DNA of 64,000 nt from Shewanella piezotolerans WP3 (lineage in GTDB: Bacteria > Pseudomonadota > Gammaproteobacteria > Enterobacterales > Shewanellaceae), in contig NC_011566.1 of the NCBI RefSeq assembly GCF_000014885.1, positions 4,276,501-4,340,500 of the forward strand, written 5' to 3'. The position numbers and the translations under genes were made by a program. The notes under the pieces are model-generated. The model was not told where the DNA came from. It saw only the letters and a list, made by a program, of their open reading frames with translations, and did not search any database. Positions 54,509-63,587 of this stretch are shown in pieces. Each line of letters begins with the position of its first letter. Position 1 is the first letter of the stretch.

Positions 54509-55546
54509 ATGACGCAGCTAACTATAATTACACCTGACGATTGGCATCTTCATTTCCGTGATGGAGATATGTTGCAAGAAACCGTACCAGCAACAGCAAG
54601 GTTATTTAATCGCGCTATCGTAATGCCAAACCTCTTACCTCCAGTGACAGATGCCAAGCTTGCAAGTGCATACCGTGAGCGTATTTTAGCTGCTCGCCCA
54701 GCAGGTTCTACTTTCGAACCGTTAATGACGATTTTTCTAACCAACAACACCACAGAGCAAGACATCATTGATGCTAAGGCTGCTGGCGTTGTTGCCGCGA
54801 AGCTTTATCCAGCCGGTGCGACGACCAACTCAGATGCTGCAGTTAAAGCACTGGATGCGTTGTTTCCTATTTTTGAAGCCATGGAAAAGCACGGTTTACT
54901 GCTGCTCGTTCACGGTGAGGTGACTGAGTCACATATCGATATTTTTGACCGTGAAGCACTCTTTATCGAGCGATACCTTGCTCGTATTGTTAATGCATTC
55001 CCAGGGCTCAAAGTGGTGTTTGAACATATCACCACTAAAGATGCTGCAGATTTTGTAATGTCAGCGGCTGATAATGTCGCGGCAACGATTACCCCACAAC
55101 ACCTATTGCTAAACCGAAATGACCTGCTTGTTGGCGGTGTGCGTCCGCACAATTTCTGTTTACCCGTACTTAAGCGCAGCACTCATCAAGAAGCACTGCG
55201 TGCTGTAGTCGCGACGGGGTCGAGTAAGTTCTTCTTAGGCACTGATTCAGCGCCACACGAAAAGCACCGTAAAGAATCAGCTTGTGGCTGTGCTGGTTGC
55301 TACAGTGCATGGAGTGCGTTAGAGCTATACGCTCAAGTCTTTGATGATCTAGGCGCGCTAGACAAGCTTGAAGGTTTTGCCAGTATCCATGGCCCTGATT
55401 TCTATGGTTTACCGCGCAATACGGGTTCAGTGACACTAGTCAAAGAGACTTGGACGGTGCCATCAGAGATTATTCTACCAAACGGCAATCCGATAGTACC
55501 TTTCTTCGCCGGTGAAGAGGTAAGCTGGAAGGTGAAGACGGCATAA
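54509..55546 (+). CDS. pyrC: Dihydroorotase
   Basis: Zinc enzyme of pyrimidine synthesis that closes carbamoyl aspartate to dihydroorotate. The N-terminal metal site is PDDWHLHFRDG; the carbamylated lysine is in AAKLYPAGATTNSD, and later ligands are in LLVHGEVT, FEHITTKDA and FLGTDSAPHEKHRKE. The length of 345 aa matches the short homodimeric PyrC type. It is followed by a strong terminator. A 275-base gap upstream holds the promoter. Confidence 0.96.
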   Translation: MTQLTIITPDDWHLHFRDGDMLQETVPATARLFNRAIVMPNLLPPVTDAKLASAYRERILAARPAGSTFEPLMTIFLTNNTTEQDIIDAKAAGVVAAKLYPAGATTNSDAAVKALDALFPIFEAMEKHGLLLLVHGEVTESHIDIFDREALFIERYLARIVNAFPGLKVVFEHITTKDAADFVMSAADNVAATITPQHLLLNRNDLLVGGVRPHNFCLPVLKRSTHQEALRAVVATGSSKFFLGTDSAPHEKHRKESACGCAGCYSAWSALELYAQVFDDLGALDKLEGFASIHGPDFYGLPRNTGSVTLVKETWTVPSEIILPNGNPIVPFFAGEEVSWKVKTA

Positions 55547-55565
55547 CCTGCAACCAAATGTTATT

Positions 55566-55590
55566 AAAGCCCGCTTAATGCGGGCTTTTT
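55566..55590 (+). terminator. Terminator of pyrC
   Basis: AAAGCCCGC pairs with GCGGGCTTT around TTAAT and continues into T, about 20 bases after the stop. Confidence 0.88.
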
Positions 55591-55756
55591 ATTCACGCAA
55601 AAGTACCACTCCCCTCACCAAGCATTGAAATTCGTTCACCCAAATCCACATTAATACTAACGATGTACAGCGATATACTTTGGTATCAGTTTTAATCTTG
55701 CTCACAGATCTCGGTCTGCGAATTAAACCTAAACTAGCAGTAAATTGGAGCAAGAT

Positions 55757-56101
55757 ATGAAGAAGGGAACCCTACTCATTGGCTTATGCCTCTCATCGCT
55801 GGCATTGAGTGCATCTGCAGCTATGAGTCCAACCATGAAAACCAGCCTCGTTGCGGTCTGTAAAGCAACAACTAAAGATAGTGTCTTGCAATTTAAACGC
55901 ACACTAAAAGAGCATCGTATTAACGAAACACTGATCTTTCCTAAGCTGATTTGTAACGGCCAATCACTGCATGATTTTGCACTTATGCAAGGCTCAAAAA
56001 AGGTAGCAGAAAAAATTGCTCGCTATACCAATGACCAAGAGTTAAATCAAGCTACTGCGATGAATGAGTCAAATCGTCACGTTTATTCTGTGACATTTTA
56101 G
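55757..56101 (+). CDS. DUF3718 family exported small protein, second copy
   Basis: 114-aa protein with signal peptide (MKKGTLLIGLCLSSLALSASA), two cysteines (VCKA and ICNG) and the ICNGQSLHDFAL segment, related to the 131-aa DUF3718 protein at 23193. The ATG at 55757 is used, with GGAG six bases upstream; the TTG at 55745 is not. A strong terminator follows. Function unknown. Confidence 0.7.
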   Translation: MKKGTLLIGLCLSSLALSASAAMSPTMKTSLVAVCKATTKDSVLQFKRTLKEHRINETLIFPKLICNGQSLHDFALMQGSKKVAEKIARYTNDQELNQATAMNESNRHVYSVTF

Positions 56102-56109
56102 ACTCACTC

Positions 56110-56141
56110 AGCTAAAGACGGTTAGCCGTCTTTAGCTTTTT
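56110..56141 (+). terminator. Terminator after DUF3718 gene
   Basis: AGCTAAAGACGG pairs with CCGTCTTTAGCT around TTA with T run after. It ends 20 bases before the convergent HExxH gene. Confidence 0.88.
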
Positions 56142-56161
56142 CTTGCTATTGTTAATCTCAA

Positions 56162-56941
56162 CTATTCTTTGCCTAAGGCTACACCTAAAGGCTCAAAATA
56201 GGCGAGTAATGCGCTATAAATCTGCTCCCTATGAGCGAGTTCTGGATAACCGCCTGCATCAAAAAGTGGTGACTTTAGCGTCTCGTCGACCAAGTAAGGG
56301 TTAGTAATATCGGCATAAGATTCAATACACGATTCGAAAGCTCGTGCCATTAATTCAGTTGGCTTTGAAAAGTACTGAGTACCATGCTGTTTATCAAGAG
56401 CAATGGCACGACTCACATAGTCATGCCCATCCTCACCATCTTCGGTTAGTAAACTCACTGCAAATATTCGTTCTAAACGTTGGTTAAGTGGGTGTATTTT
56501 CGGCTTAACATCAGCAATCCAGCTATGACTCGCAAAAGAGGTGCCGCGAGGGGAAGTATAAAAGGATTTAGGGGCTATGTAGTGATCAAATGCATGCCAA
56601 AACTCATGAGCAAGCGCGCCGGCCCCTGCATTCTTAGCCAAAGCAAGCTCTCGTCTATCAGGTGCATAATGCGCCTGCACGCCTTTTTGGCCGCCGCTAC
56701 CAAACGCCAAATTTAACGTTTCACGCAAACCCAAAGCTTTTGGCGGAAGCTTTAAGATAAAAGCTAAGTCTGCCAAGGAGTCAAAAATAAGGTTCGCCGC
56801 CTTATCACGCTCCTCATTTTCCACCCATTTGCCTAAGCGAATATGCCCCAGGCCAAAAACCTGTTTGATATCAACAAAGGTAACCTGCTCATCAAAACGA
56901 TAATCAGGGCCAGTACGGTGGTAATTTCGGCTTTTTAACAC
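56162..56941 (-). CDS. Putative HExxH metallopeptidase (CLCA_X-type)
   Basis: Protein of 259 aa without signal peptide or membrane segment. A zinc-binding HEFWH motif occurs at residues 112-116 (ALAHEFWHAFDHY), the pattern of HExxH peptidases, and later acidic residues (FESCIESY near 210) may provide the third ligand. Similar proteins are labelled CLCA_X family in Shewanella, as I recall; the motif also resembles polyvalent-protein peptidase domains of mobile elements. The start is GTG 56941. Activity is inferred from the motif only. Confidence 0.6.
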   Translation of the reverse strand: MLKSRNYHRTGPDYRFDEQVTFVDIKQVFGLGHIRLGKWVENEERDKAANLIFDSLADLAFILKLPPKALGLRETLNLAFGSGGQKGVQAHYAPDRRELALAKNAGAGALAHEFWHAFDHYIAPKSFYTSPRGTSFASHSWIADVKPKIHPLNQRLERIFAVSLLTEDGEDGHDYVSRAIALDKQHGTQYFSKPTELMARAFESCIESYADITNPYLVDETLKSPLFDAGGYPELAHREQIYSALLAYFEPLGVALGKE

Positions 56942-57096
56942 GAATAATCTCTACTTCTCTAACGGCTCAACGGTATTCAACCGCTATTATAAAACGATAC
57001 AGCCACTCATACATATCTATTCTGTTCTGCACTAGCTTAGGCTCAGCCTTAAACGCTATAATCCGCACAATAGTTTCAATCGAAATAGGCTTAGAG

Positions 57097-57375
57097 ATGG
57101 CAAAGACCGCAGCAGCACTGCATATTTTAGTTAAGCACAAAGAACTTGCTGAAGATATTATCAAGCAATTGAACAAAGGTGCTAAGTTTGACGTGTTAGC
57201 AAAAAAGCACTCAAGTTGCCCATCAGGTAAAAAAGGCGGCCATTTAGGTGAGTTTAAAAAAGGGGCTATGGTGCCAGCTTTCGATAAAGTCTGCTTCACC
57301 GGTGAACTGCTCACCCCGCATCTAGTTAAAACTAAGTTCGGTTGGCATGTAATTAAGGTACTTTACAGGACATAA
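57097..57375 (+). CDS. ppiC: Parvulin-type peptidyl-prolyl isomerase
   Basis: Cytosolic 92-aa parvulin matching PpiC of E. coli (93 aa). Motifs: AALHILVKHKELAEDI at the start, KKHSSCPSGKKGGHLGEFKKGAMVPAFD, and the closing TKFGWHVIKVLYRT, where H in GWHVI belongs to the active site. It accelerates proline isomerisation of exposed peptides. Single gene, divergent from the HExxH gene. Confidence 0.95.
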   Translation: MAKTAAALHILVKHKELAEDIIKQLNKGAKFDVLAKKHSSCPSGKKGGHLGEFKKGAMVPAFDKVCFTGELLTPHLVKTKFGWHVIKVLYRT

Positions 57376-57471
57376 TTGTTTAGTGCTTGCATAGACCAAG
57401 TAAGGTGACTTGCTAATATCTTGAACATTATCTTTGGCTCAAGCACTGCAAACTAAGCGCTTTTGTTTGTT

Positions 57472-57799
57472 ATACCAATTGCATTAAGTATTTGACCAAT
57501 TCAGAGCCCCTCAGCCTTTTCAATTCAAAGCGCATTGGTAAAGAAATGGTTATTCCCTTTTAAGCCAATGCAAAGCAGAAGTGGAAAGACTGAGGGGCTC
57601 ACGTAGTGCGGCTGAGGTTAAACAAATTGGCAAACGCTGTATGCTTCGCTATGGGATTTGGATATACGACTAAATGGATTTAGGAGGTAGAGCGAAGCAG
57701 GATGCCAGAGCCGAGAATAACTATTAGCTCAAATTCCACTACTTGCCTACAGCGTTTTGAATTCCCGCTGAATGGTCAAACTTTTAATGCAATTGGTAT
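57472..57799 (-). repeat. MITE-like repeat A, copy 2 (328 bp)
   Basis: Second copy of repeat A in opposite orientation to that at 22690. Ends ATACCAATTGCATTAA and TTAATGCAATTGGTAT are intact. Compared with copy 1 it has about 14 extra bases in the centre and a few substitutions, but hairpins and ends are kept. It lies between ppiC and the DUF1704 fusion gene. Confidence 0.82.
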
Positions 57800-57832
57800 T
57801 TTGCCGAAAATCTAGAAAATGCTCAAAACAAA

Positions 57833-57868
57833 AAAACGCCCTAGTCTGTAAAAAAGGCTGGGCGTTTT
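57833..57868 (-). terminator. Terminator of the ATP-grasp/DUF1704 operon
   Basis: On the minus strand AAAACGCCC pairs with GGGCGTTTT across an 18-base loop, followed by a T run. It is 17 bases after the DUF1704 gene stop. Confidence 0.75.
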
Positions 57869-57884
57869 ATGTCACAACGTTAAC

Positions 57885-59882
57885 CTATCGAATGGCTGAC
57901 ACCAGATAATCGATCACAGCACTTTCTACCGTATGGCAATGCTCAAGCCCAAACAGCGGCACTGGTTTCTCTAGCATATTACGCTCCACCATCTCGCTAA
58001 TAATAGGTAGATCCAATATCCCCGCTTTACCAACCAGTAAATTATCAAGCGGTGAACTTTTGCTCAGGTTCACGATATCTCTAAAGCCTTTTAGATAGAG
58101 GAAATCCTTCGTAAAACCGCCACCACGATAGACTCGTGTCGTTAAGGTAAATGCCTGCTCTGCTGTTTGTCCATATTGCCGCATTAATGCCTGGAACGTC
58201 ATCGAGAAATCCCGCTGCTCTAACATTAAATTGACTGCGATAACACGCAGAGCCAACACCTTCAGCCTATTGAGGGTTAAATTTCCTGAGCAGTACTCAC
58301 TGTAAATGGCCACACCTTCTTGGGTATGAGTATTACCCACTAATCCTAAAGACAACACTCGCAATGGTTGACGTCTTGCATTCATGGTCGTCAACATGTG
58401 CACACCTAATTCATGGTAGGCAAATGCGATCAACTCTTTAGCTGAGAACATGGCATCTTTGTTAATTAACAAACAGCCCTTCTCATTGTCCACCATCGCT
58501 TTGGCGACAATGCGTGAAGACTTTTCTACTTTACATTTCAGCCCCCACTCATCGGCCTGCTTTTGAAAAGATTTAACCGCATGGTTAGCATCATAGATTA
58601 GGGCGTCATCATCTCCCTCTATCTCGGGTGCACGCAGTAAAAACTCCGCATTAGCAATATCATCCTTATCAGGCTGACCGTAGTATTTCAGCGAGTTATA
58701 CACAAAGTCGTCAGTGCCAATCGAACAAAGCAGATCAATTTTAGTCGCTAAGTTATCAATCACATGACGATAAAGCTGCTGAATATCCGCATCCATGACA
58801 TTTTCGACGGGTAGCTTGTATAGCTGCTCACGAAATTGGTACGGATTGATATTCAGCTGCTTATAGTTAAACTCAGGCGCCACAGCGCCTTTTTTTGCTA
58901 AAAACTTTTTACGTTCACTGGCGATATTAATCGGGTTAATGTATTTCAGTGTGGCGACATTATTGGCTATCTTAAATAAGCTTTTATCCAGTGATATTAT
59001 CTCTGGCGACAGTGTCGATGATAACAGGTCAACATTACGTACCGATTTTCGTTTCCCAAAGCGGCGCATAAAGTACGCTGCAGTTTCTGATATCGCCAGC
59101 TTAACGCCCGCTTTTAACTCCTCTAATACCAAGGGGTATAACTCGCCCGTGGTTTCATCCATAAACACTTTTTTTACTTCAACGGGCAACACTAAGGTAT
59201 TGTCAAAATGAGCGTTTACGTGAGCGATTAAGTATCCACGCCCTTGAAACACCTCATCGGTTGCAGCTCGCACTACTAAGTTAGGTAGCGCCATTCTATT
59301 AAGCTGCTTTTCAAAGTGATGACAAGTCGCTCCCCAGCGCTCAATATCAATTTGGCTAGTGCCAATATTGAATGTCGGCGTATCAGCCGCAATACGTTGA
59401 TGATTATAAGAGTGCAGATCAAACACAATACTGTTTTTAAACTGCTGCTCTAACTTTGTTATCAGTGCCGCCAGCACATTGTAGAAAGATTGATGCTTTG
59501 CATGACTTTCACTACGCTGCTTTGGTGTTAATGGTTTCTGCCAAACTTGCTTATTCCAAGCTGTTTTAAAATAGGTAGATAACGCTTTAGGGCGGTTCAA
59601 GTCATATTCAAAACGTGAGTCATTGCCTATCATTACAATAGGAAAAGACGACAGTAACTCATCGGTATAAGGATCTTCCTCATAGAAGCGCTCAGCCTTT
59701 GTCAGCAAGAAGCTTTTATTCAAATCGTCTCGCAAGCGATGACCATTATGAATAGCGGTACAGACAACTGGCGAGTATTCATCAATTTTAACGATGTATG
59801 CTCCGTTATTCACTTCAGCGTGAAAACACTCGCCTTTATTGATTAATGCTATGCACTCTTTTTCAGTTAATGTGAGCATCAT
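57885..59882 (-). CDS. N-formylglutamate amidohydrolase / DUF1704 (QEGLA motif) fusion
   Basis: Fusion protein of 665 aa. Residues about 20-280 match the N-formylglutamate amidohydrolase fold: HNGH (about 45-48), DSRFEYDLNR (about 88-97) and DLHSY (about 155-159). Residues about 340-620 match DUF1704, labelled flavohemoglobin expression-modulating QEGLA motif protein, with HELGVH at about 490-495 and QEGVAIYSEY about 521-530. DUF1704 is the family that includes mammalian MATCAP tyrosine carboxypeptidases, so metallopeptidase activity is possible. The start is taken at ATG 59882 (AGGCGA five to six bases upstream), overlapping the ATP-grasp gene; ATG 59879 is an alternative. The cellular substrate is unknown. 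Confidence 0.8.
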   Translation of the reverse strand: MMLTLTEKECIALINKGECFHAEVNNGAYIVKIDEYSPVVCTAIHNGHRLRDDLNKSFLLTKAERFYEEDPYTDELLSSFPIVMIGNDSRFEYDLNRPKALSTYFKTAWNKQVWQKPLTPKQRSESHAKHQSFYNVLAALITKLEQQFKNSIVFDLHSYNHQRIAADTPTFNIGTSQIDIERWGATCHHFEKQLNRMALPNLVVRAATDEVFQGRGYLIAHVNAHFDNTLVLPVEVKKVFMDETTGELYPLVLEELKAGVKLAISETAAYFMRRFGKRKSVRNVDLLSSTLSPEIISLDKSLFKIANNVATLKYINPINIASERKKFLAKKGAVAPEFNYKQLNINPYQFREQLYKLPVENVMDADIQQLYRHVIDNLATKIDLLCSIGTDDFVYNSLKYYGQPDKDDIANAEFLLRAPEIEGDDDALIYDANHAVKSFQKQADEWGLKCKVEKSSRIVAKAMVDNEKGCLLINKDAMFSAKELIAFAYHELGVHMLTTMNARRQPLRVLSLGLVGNTHTQEGVAIYSEYCSGNLTLNRLKVLALRVIAVNLMLEQRDFSMTFQALMRQYGQTAEQAFTLTTRVYRGGGFTKDFLYLKGFRDIVNLSKSSPLDNLLVGKAGILDLPIISEMVERNMLEKPVPLFGLEHCHTVESAVIDYLVSAIR

Positions 59883-60900
59883 CAATCGCCTTTCTGAATG
59901 CTGTTTTCTTGATGTTTAACGCCTCTTTGGCATTCACAATATTCTCTACAAAATCAATCACTTTCTTTTGCAATTTCACGTTGTTTAACTTGTTTATCCG
60001 CATAATCCCACCAGGGCTTTGCACGTTAACTTCAATCAACTTTTCATTGATGACGTCAATACCCACGAAAAACAATCCATCACGAACCAGCTTTGGACCA
60101 ATATGTTTGCAAAGTGCTTTTTCATTTTTGGTCAATGTATGCTTAACAACACGACCACCAGCATGAATATTCGAACGCACTTCTCCTGATGCAGGAATGC
60201 GCTTCATGGCGCCTATAGGCTCACCATTTAACATCAAAATACGCACATCGCCTTGCTCTGCGCCCTCTACATATTCTTGTAAAATAACGTAGTTTCCGCC
60301 CTTGCCGTTGTTGATGTAAAACTCGAGCAGCGAATGAAAACTCTTTTGAGCCGCTTTTTCGACTAAGATCACGCCTTGACCGCCAAAGCCATCAAGCGGC
60401 TTCATGATCATCTTGTCGGTCTTAGACTCTCGTAACACTTCTTCTAAGTACTCAGGTGTCTTTGACACATGCGTCACCGGAATAAACTTATTGTCAGGAT
60501 CGTCAAAAGAGGCGGTATACAGCTTATTGTTGGCGATTCGTAAACCATCAATATCATTCATGATAAATACGTCATCACGCACCGAATCAAGAAAGTTGAG
60601 CGCGATGGTGTCCAGCGGTGGGTTTGCGCGCATAATGATGCTATCAAAACCGGCTAACGGTAAACGTAATGTTTTAAATTCCGCCTTCTTATAAAAAGAA
60701 ACGATGTTATTAGATGTAGGCAGCTCTTTACTAAACACACGGCAATAAGCACTCGCTTCAGTGTCACGCATTGTTAAATTGCTAGTCGTCGCCAGTGCCA
60801 CAATATGGCCACGCACCACACACTCATGAATGAGACGTAAAGTCGTATCGGTTTCGGGCTCAATATTTTTCCATGGATACATTAGAAATAATATATTCAT
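59863..60900 (-). CDS. ATP-grasp protein, glutathione synthetase-like
   Basis: ATP-grasp ligase-type protein of 345 aa, similar to GshB. N-terminal MNILFLMYPWKNIEPETDTT; ATP-binding glycine-rich loop MIMKPLDGFGGQGVILVEK; metal-binding region VGIDVINEKLIEVNVQSPGG near the C-terminus, where E and N ligate magnesium. It differs enough from GshB that a different acceptor is likely. It is the first gene of a two-gene unit with the amidohydrolase/DUF1704 fusion, overlapping it by about 20 bases. Upstream GGAAAG precedes the ATG at 60900. Confidence 0.78.
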   Translation of the reverse strand: MNILFLMYPWKNIEPETDTTLRLIHECVVRGHIVALATTSNLTMRDTEASAYCRVFSKELPTSNNIVSFYKKAEFKTLRLPLAGFDSIIMRANPPLDTIALNFLDSVRDDVFIMNDIDGLRIANNKLYTASFDDPDNKFIPVTHVSKTPEYLEEVLRESKTDKMIMKPLDGFGGQGVILVEKAAQKSFHSLLEFYINNGKGGNYVILQEYVEGAEQGDVRILMLNGEPIGAMKRIPASGEVRSNIHAGGRVVKHTLTKNEKALCKHIGPKLVRDGLFFVGIDVINEKLIEVNVQSPGGIMRINKLNNVKLQKKVIDFVENIVNAKEALNIKKTAFRKAIDDAHIN

Positions 60901-61267
60901 TGAACTTTCCTATAAAATGGAATGCTCTATCTTTCTTGGGGTCATGAGACTTTGGGAGGTGTAGAGTATTCAAAATAAACAACACAATGACCTAGGTAAA
61001 ATGACCTAAATCAGACTATGGCATCTATCTATCAATACAAGTTGAACTAGATAAGGCGGCGTAATTTACACCAATTTTTAGGATTGTAAAATAAAATTTT
61101 ACTGTTGAAGGATAATATTCGCTAAAGCATTGAAATTAAATTAATTTACTTCATGATAATCATAGTAAACTTGTTCAATGTGTTGATATAACATACGAAG
61201 AAATAGCAAGAGCGCAGCGTAATACTGCGCTCTCGGGGCACCGATGAGCCATTAAAAACAACCCAAG
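60901..61267. other. Intergenic region with hairpin
   Basis: 367 bases. It contains the promoter for the ATP-grasp gene, a direct repeat ATGACCTA at about 60988 and 61003, and a hairpin AGAGCGCAG/CTGCGCTCT at 61209-61233 that probably ends the PepSY operon on the minus strand, although its T tail is weak. The rest shows no feature. Confidence 0.5.
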
Positions 61268-62872
61268 TTATGAGCCTTCAAACACGCTTGTCGAAGCAAC
61301 ATTGTTCGCTTGAAGCCGTTTAAATACATTCAGTTTATTCACGACCCATAAACCAAGACAGATAAACAGTAATAAGCCGACTTCTACAGCTAACACCGAT
61401 TGAAACCCTGATTGCCAAAGCTGTGTTAACTGCGCGCCAAATAATATCCAGTCAGCGACCAGCGTCACCGCGAGGATCACGACAGTGGCGAGGATCATCT
61501 GTGCCAGATAACGCTTTTTATCGTCGACGATATACGCAAGCACCATGGCAAGCAATAAACTGCCGACAAAGCCATAAACCAGCCAGTCTGCGCGGTTTAG
61601 CATAGCTGCAGGCAGCACGCGTTCAATAAAGAAAGCCACAGCTGTTGCCAGCACTAAGCCACCACAGCCACCTAGAGTCAGCCCTCGTATAATACTGATG
61701 CTTCGCTGCGAAGCATTTTGTTGTAAAGCACGTTTATCCAGCCACAACATATTACCAATGACTATCATGGCGCAGATAGCCAACGACAAAATGAAATAGA
61801 GAACCCGCACATCAACGCCAGCAAAATCACCAAAATGCAGGGTTGCTATAATCTCTCTACCTTTACGGAATACATTGTAATTACTGATATCGGTTTTATT
61901 AAGTAGTTCGCCGGTTTTAACGCGATAGAAAAACTCATCCTTTTGAGAGAAGTTAACTAAGTCATTACCTCTTAGCTGAATTATGGCCGCTTCGTCGCCA
62001 TAATTATAAAAAATCACATTCCGCAAGTGAAAATCATCTCGCGCCCTTACCTCGTCGATAATCTGGTATGCACCGCTCATGTCGATTGTTTTTTCGATTT
62101 GCGGTTCATCGAACAACGTAAACCCAGCATCTTTAAATAGCGTGTCTTGATCGCCTTGATAGATAAACACTACAAAGGCAATTTGATAAATTATCGCCAA
62201 ATTAAATACCAAGCCGCTGATGGCATACATTAAGGTAAACGGCAGCGTCATCACCCCGACCACATTGTGCAGATCTAACAATTTATCGCGGCGATTTTTA
62301 TCATGTCGATATAAAAAGAAGTGTTTAAACAGCTTTTTTGCATGAATGAATATCCCAGAAACCAGAGCAAACAAGAAGAATAAACTGATGATACCGACGA
62401 GATAGGTTCCTCCTGGTAAATTTAGGTTGTAATGCAGTTGATAGAGAAAGTCACCTAAGAAAAAGTCCTCTTTATCAGCCACACTGACGCCTGTGTTAGG
62501 GTCAATTAATAAAGATACAACCTCGCCATGTTCGTCCTCCTTCCCCTCCTCACGAACAAGATCTAGGTACACCTTATAGTAGGGGTCATGCTCTGACGGC
62601 ATTTGCACCATCAAGTGCTCTTTATAGTCAAAATCATGTTGTGCTAACTTGCTTTCTACAATCTCTTGTAAAGGTAGCTCTTGCTGCTGCACAGCAACTG
62701 GAAACTGCGGTAGCACAGCCCACTGCTTCACCTCTTCATAGAAAAGTGTCACAGCTCCAGCCCAAAATATAAGGAACAGCAATGGCGAAATGATGACCCC
62801 TATCCAACTATGGGATTCAGTGAGGTTTTTAATTAATTTATTTTGAGGTTTCTTCATTATTTGAGTATTCAT
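61268..62872 (-). CDS. PepSY-domain inner membrane protein
   Basis: Protein of 534 aa with a first membrane segment near residues 22-48, a periplasmic PepSY-type region, and further segments to the C-terminus (about seven hydrophobic segments in total). The family, PiuB/PepSY_TM, is found with TonB-dependent siderophore receptors and is proposed to act as a ferric-siderophore reductase or uptake component. It overlaps the upstream 87-aa gene by four bases (ATGA) and stands divergent from a TonB receptor under Fur-like sites. Confidence 0.83.
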   Translation of the reverse strand: MNTQIMKKPQNKLIKNLTESHSWIGVIISPLLFLIFWAGAVTLFYEEVKQWAVLPQFPVAVQQQELPLQEIVESKLAQHDFDYKEHLMVQMPSEHDPYYKVYLDLVREEGKEDEHGEVVSLLIDPNTGVSVADKEDFFLGDFLYQLHYNLNLPGGTYLVGIISLFFLFALVSGIFIHAKKLFKHFFLYRHDKNRRDKLLDLHNVVGVMTLPFTLMYAISGLVFNLAIIYQIAFVVFIYQGDQDTLFKDAGFTLFDEPQIEKTIDMSGAYQIIDEVRARDDFHLRNVIFYNYGDEAAIIQLRGNDLVNFSQKDEFFYRVKTGELLNKTDISNYNVFRKGREIIATLHFGDFAGVDVRVLYFILSLAICAMIVIGNMLWLDKRALQQNASQRSISIIRGLTLGGCGGLVLATAVAFFIERVLPAAMLNRADWLVYGFVGSLLLAMVLAYIVDDKKRYLAQMILATVVILAVTLVADWILFGAQLTQLWQSGFQSVLAVEVGLLLFICLGLWVVNKLNVFKRLQANNVASTSVFEGS

Positions 62873-63132
62873 AGCGGAGGTAGAGTCCAGAAAAGTACAG
62901 CATTAACGAGCAGCGACAGCATCAACAGCTTGCCGCAGGCGACTGCCACTGCTTTACCATTGTTAAAGCTATAGCAATAAACCATGACAGCAACCCAAAT
63001 AAGAAAGCCCGACAAAAGACCTAGCAGTAATTTGATATCTATAGCTAAAGGGAGCAACAGATAAAGACTCAGCATAATACTCACAGAGAGCAATAAACCA
63101 CCGAGAAAAGCGATAATAGACTTAGGCCACAT
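62869..63132 (-). CDS. Small membrane protein, DUF3649-like
   Basis: 87-aa protein with three hydrophobic segments. Position and size fit the small membrane protein (possibly DUF3649) often found with PepSY and TonB receptor genes, but the family call is inference. Overlaps neighbours on both sides, 4 bases with the PepSY gene and 11 with the upstream gene, so the operon is tightly coupled. Confidence 0.55.
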   Translation of the reverse strand: MWPKSIIAFLGGLLLSVSIMLSLYLLLPLAIDIKLLLGLLSGFLIWVAVMVYCYSFNNGKAVAVACGKLLMLSLLVNAVLFWTLPPL

Positions 63133-63451
63133 GGTTAATGCCCCCTAGTAAAATAATACTTGAAAATAAACCCACACCGAGGGAAAAGACCAACATGCTA
63201 CGACGGTTAGCATGAGAGGAGATCACCACCAATATCATCCACATCGCCATGATTAATAACAAAGCGATTAACATAGCAACAATCAAACCGTAGTAACTTG
63301 TAAAGGTACTGATAGCCAAAGCCACGGAGACTACAAACCCAATCCAAACAATGTGCTTTGGTAAAGAATAATCAATAAGCCTCTGTTTATTAGATGATAA
63401 ATAACTAAAAAAACAAGCAAACCAAAGCAGTAATGTGCCCACAAAAATCAT
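63122..63451 (-). CDS. Small membrane protein, DUF3325-like
   Basis: 109-aa protein with three to four hydrophobic segments, first gene of the minus-strand operon. Position matches DUF3325 proteins found with PepSY and DUF3649 in Pseudomonas-type iron loci; the exact family is inferred. Its start is close to a Fur-box-like palindrome at 63475. Confidence 0.55.
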   Translation of the reverse strand: MIFVGTLLLWFACFFSYLSSNKQRLIDYSLPKHIVWIGFVVSVALAISTFTSYYGLIVAMLIALLLIMAMWMILVVISSHANRRSMLVFSLGVGLFSSIILLGGINHVA

Positions 63452-63474
63452 AAATCCAACCCAAAATTAAATAC

Positions 63475-63495
63475 AAATGATAACGATTTGTATTT
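63475..63495. promoter_or_regulatory. Fur-box-like palindrome, operon side
   Basis: AAATGATAACGATTTGTATT lies at 63475-63494 inside a larger palindrome ATACAAAT...ATTTGTAT. Over 21 positions it matches the Fur palindrome at 17. It precedes the small membrane protein operon by about 24 bases. Confidence 0.75.
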
Positions 63496-63552
63496 ATTAT
63501 CGTAAAAACGTTAGAAAAACTCAAGATGATTGTGATAGCATCCTGCGCCACA

Positions 63553-63571
63553 GTTAATAGCAATCATTATC
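63553..63571. promoter_or_regulatory. Fur-box-like site, receptor side
   Basis: The sequence GTTAATAGCAATCATTATC, read on the minus strand as GATAATGATTGCTATTAAC, matches 14 of 19 positions of the Fur consensus. It precedes the TonB receptor by 17 bases. Confidence 0.72.
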
Positions 63572-63587
63572 ATTTGGACGATAAACC

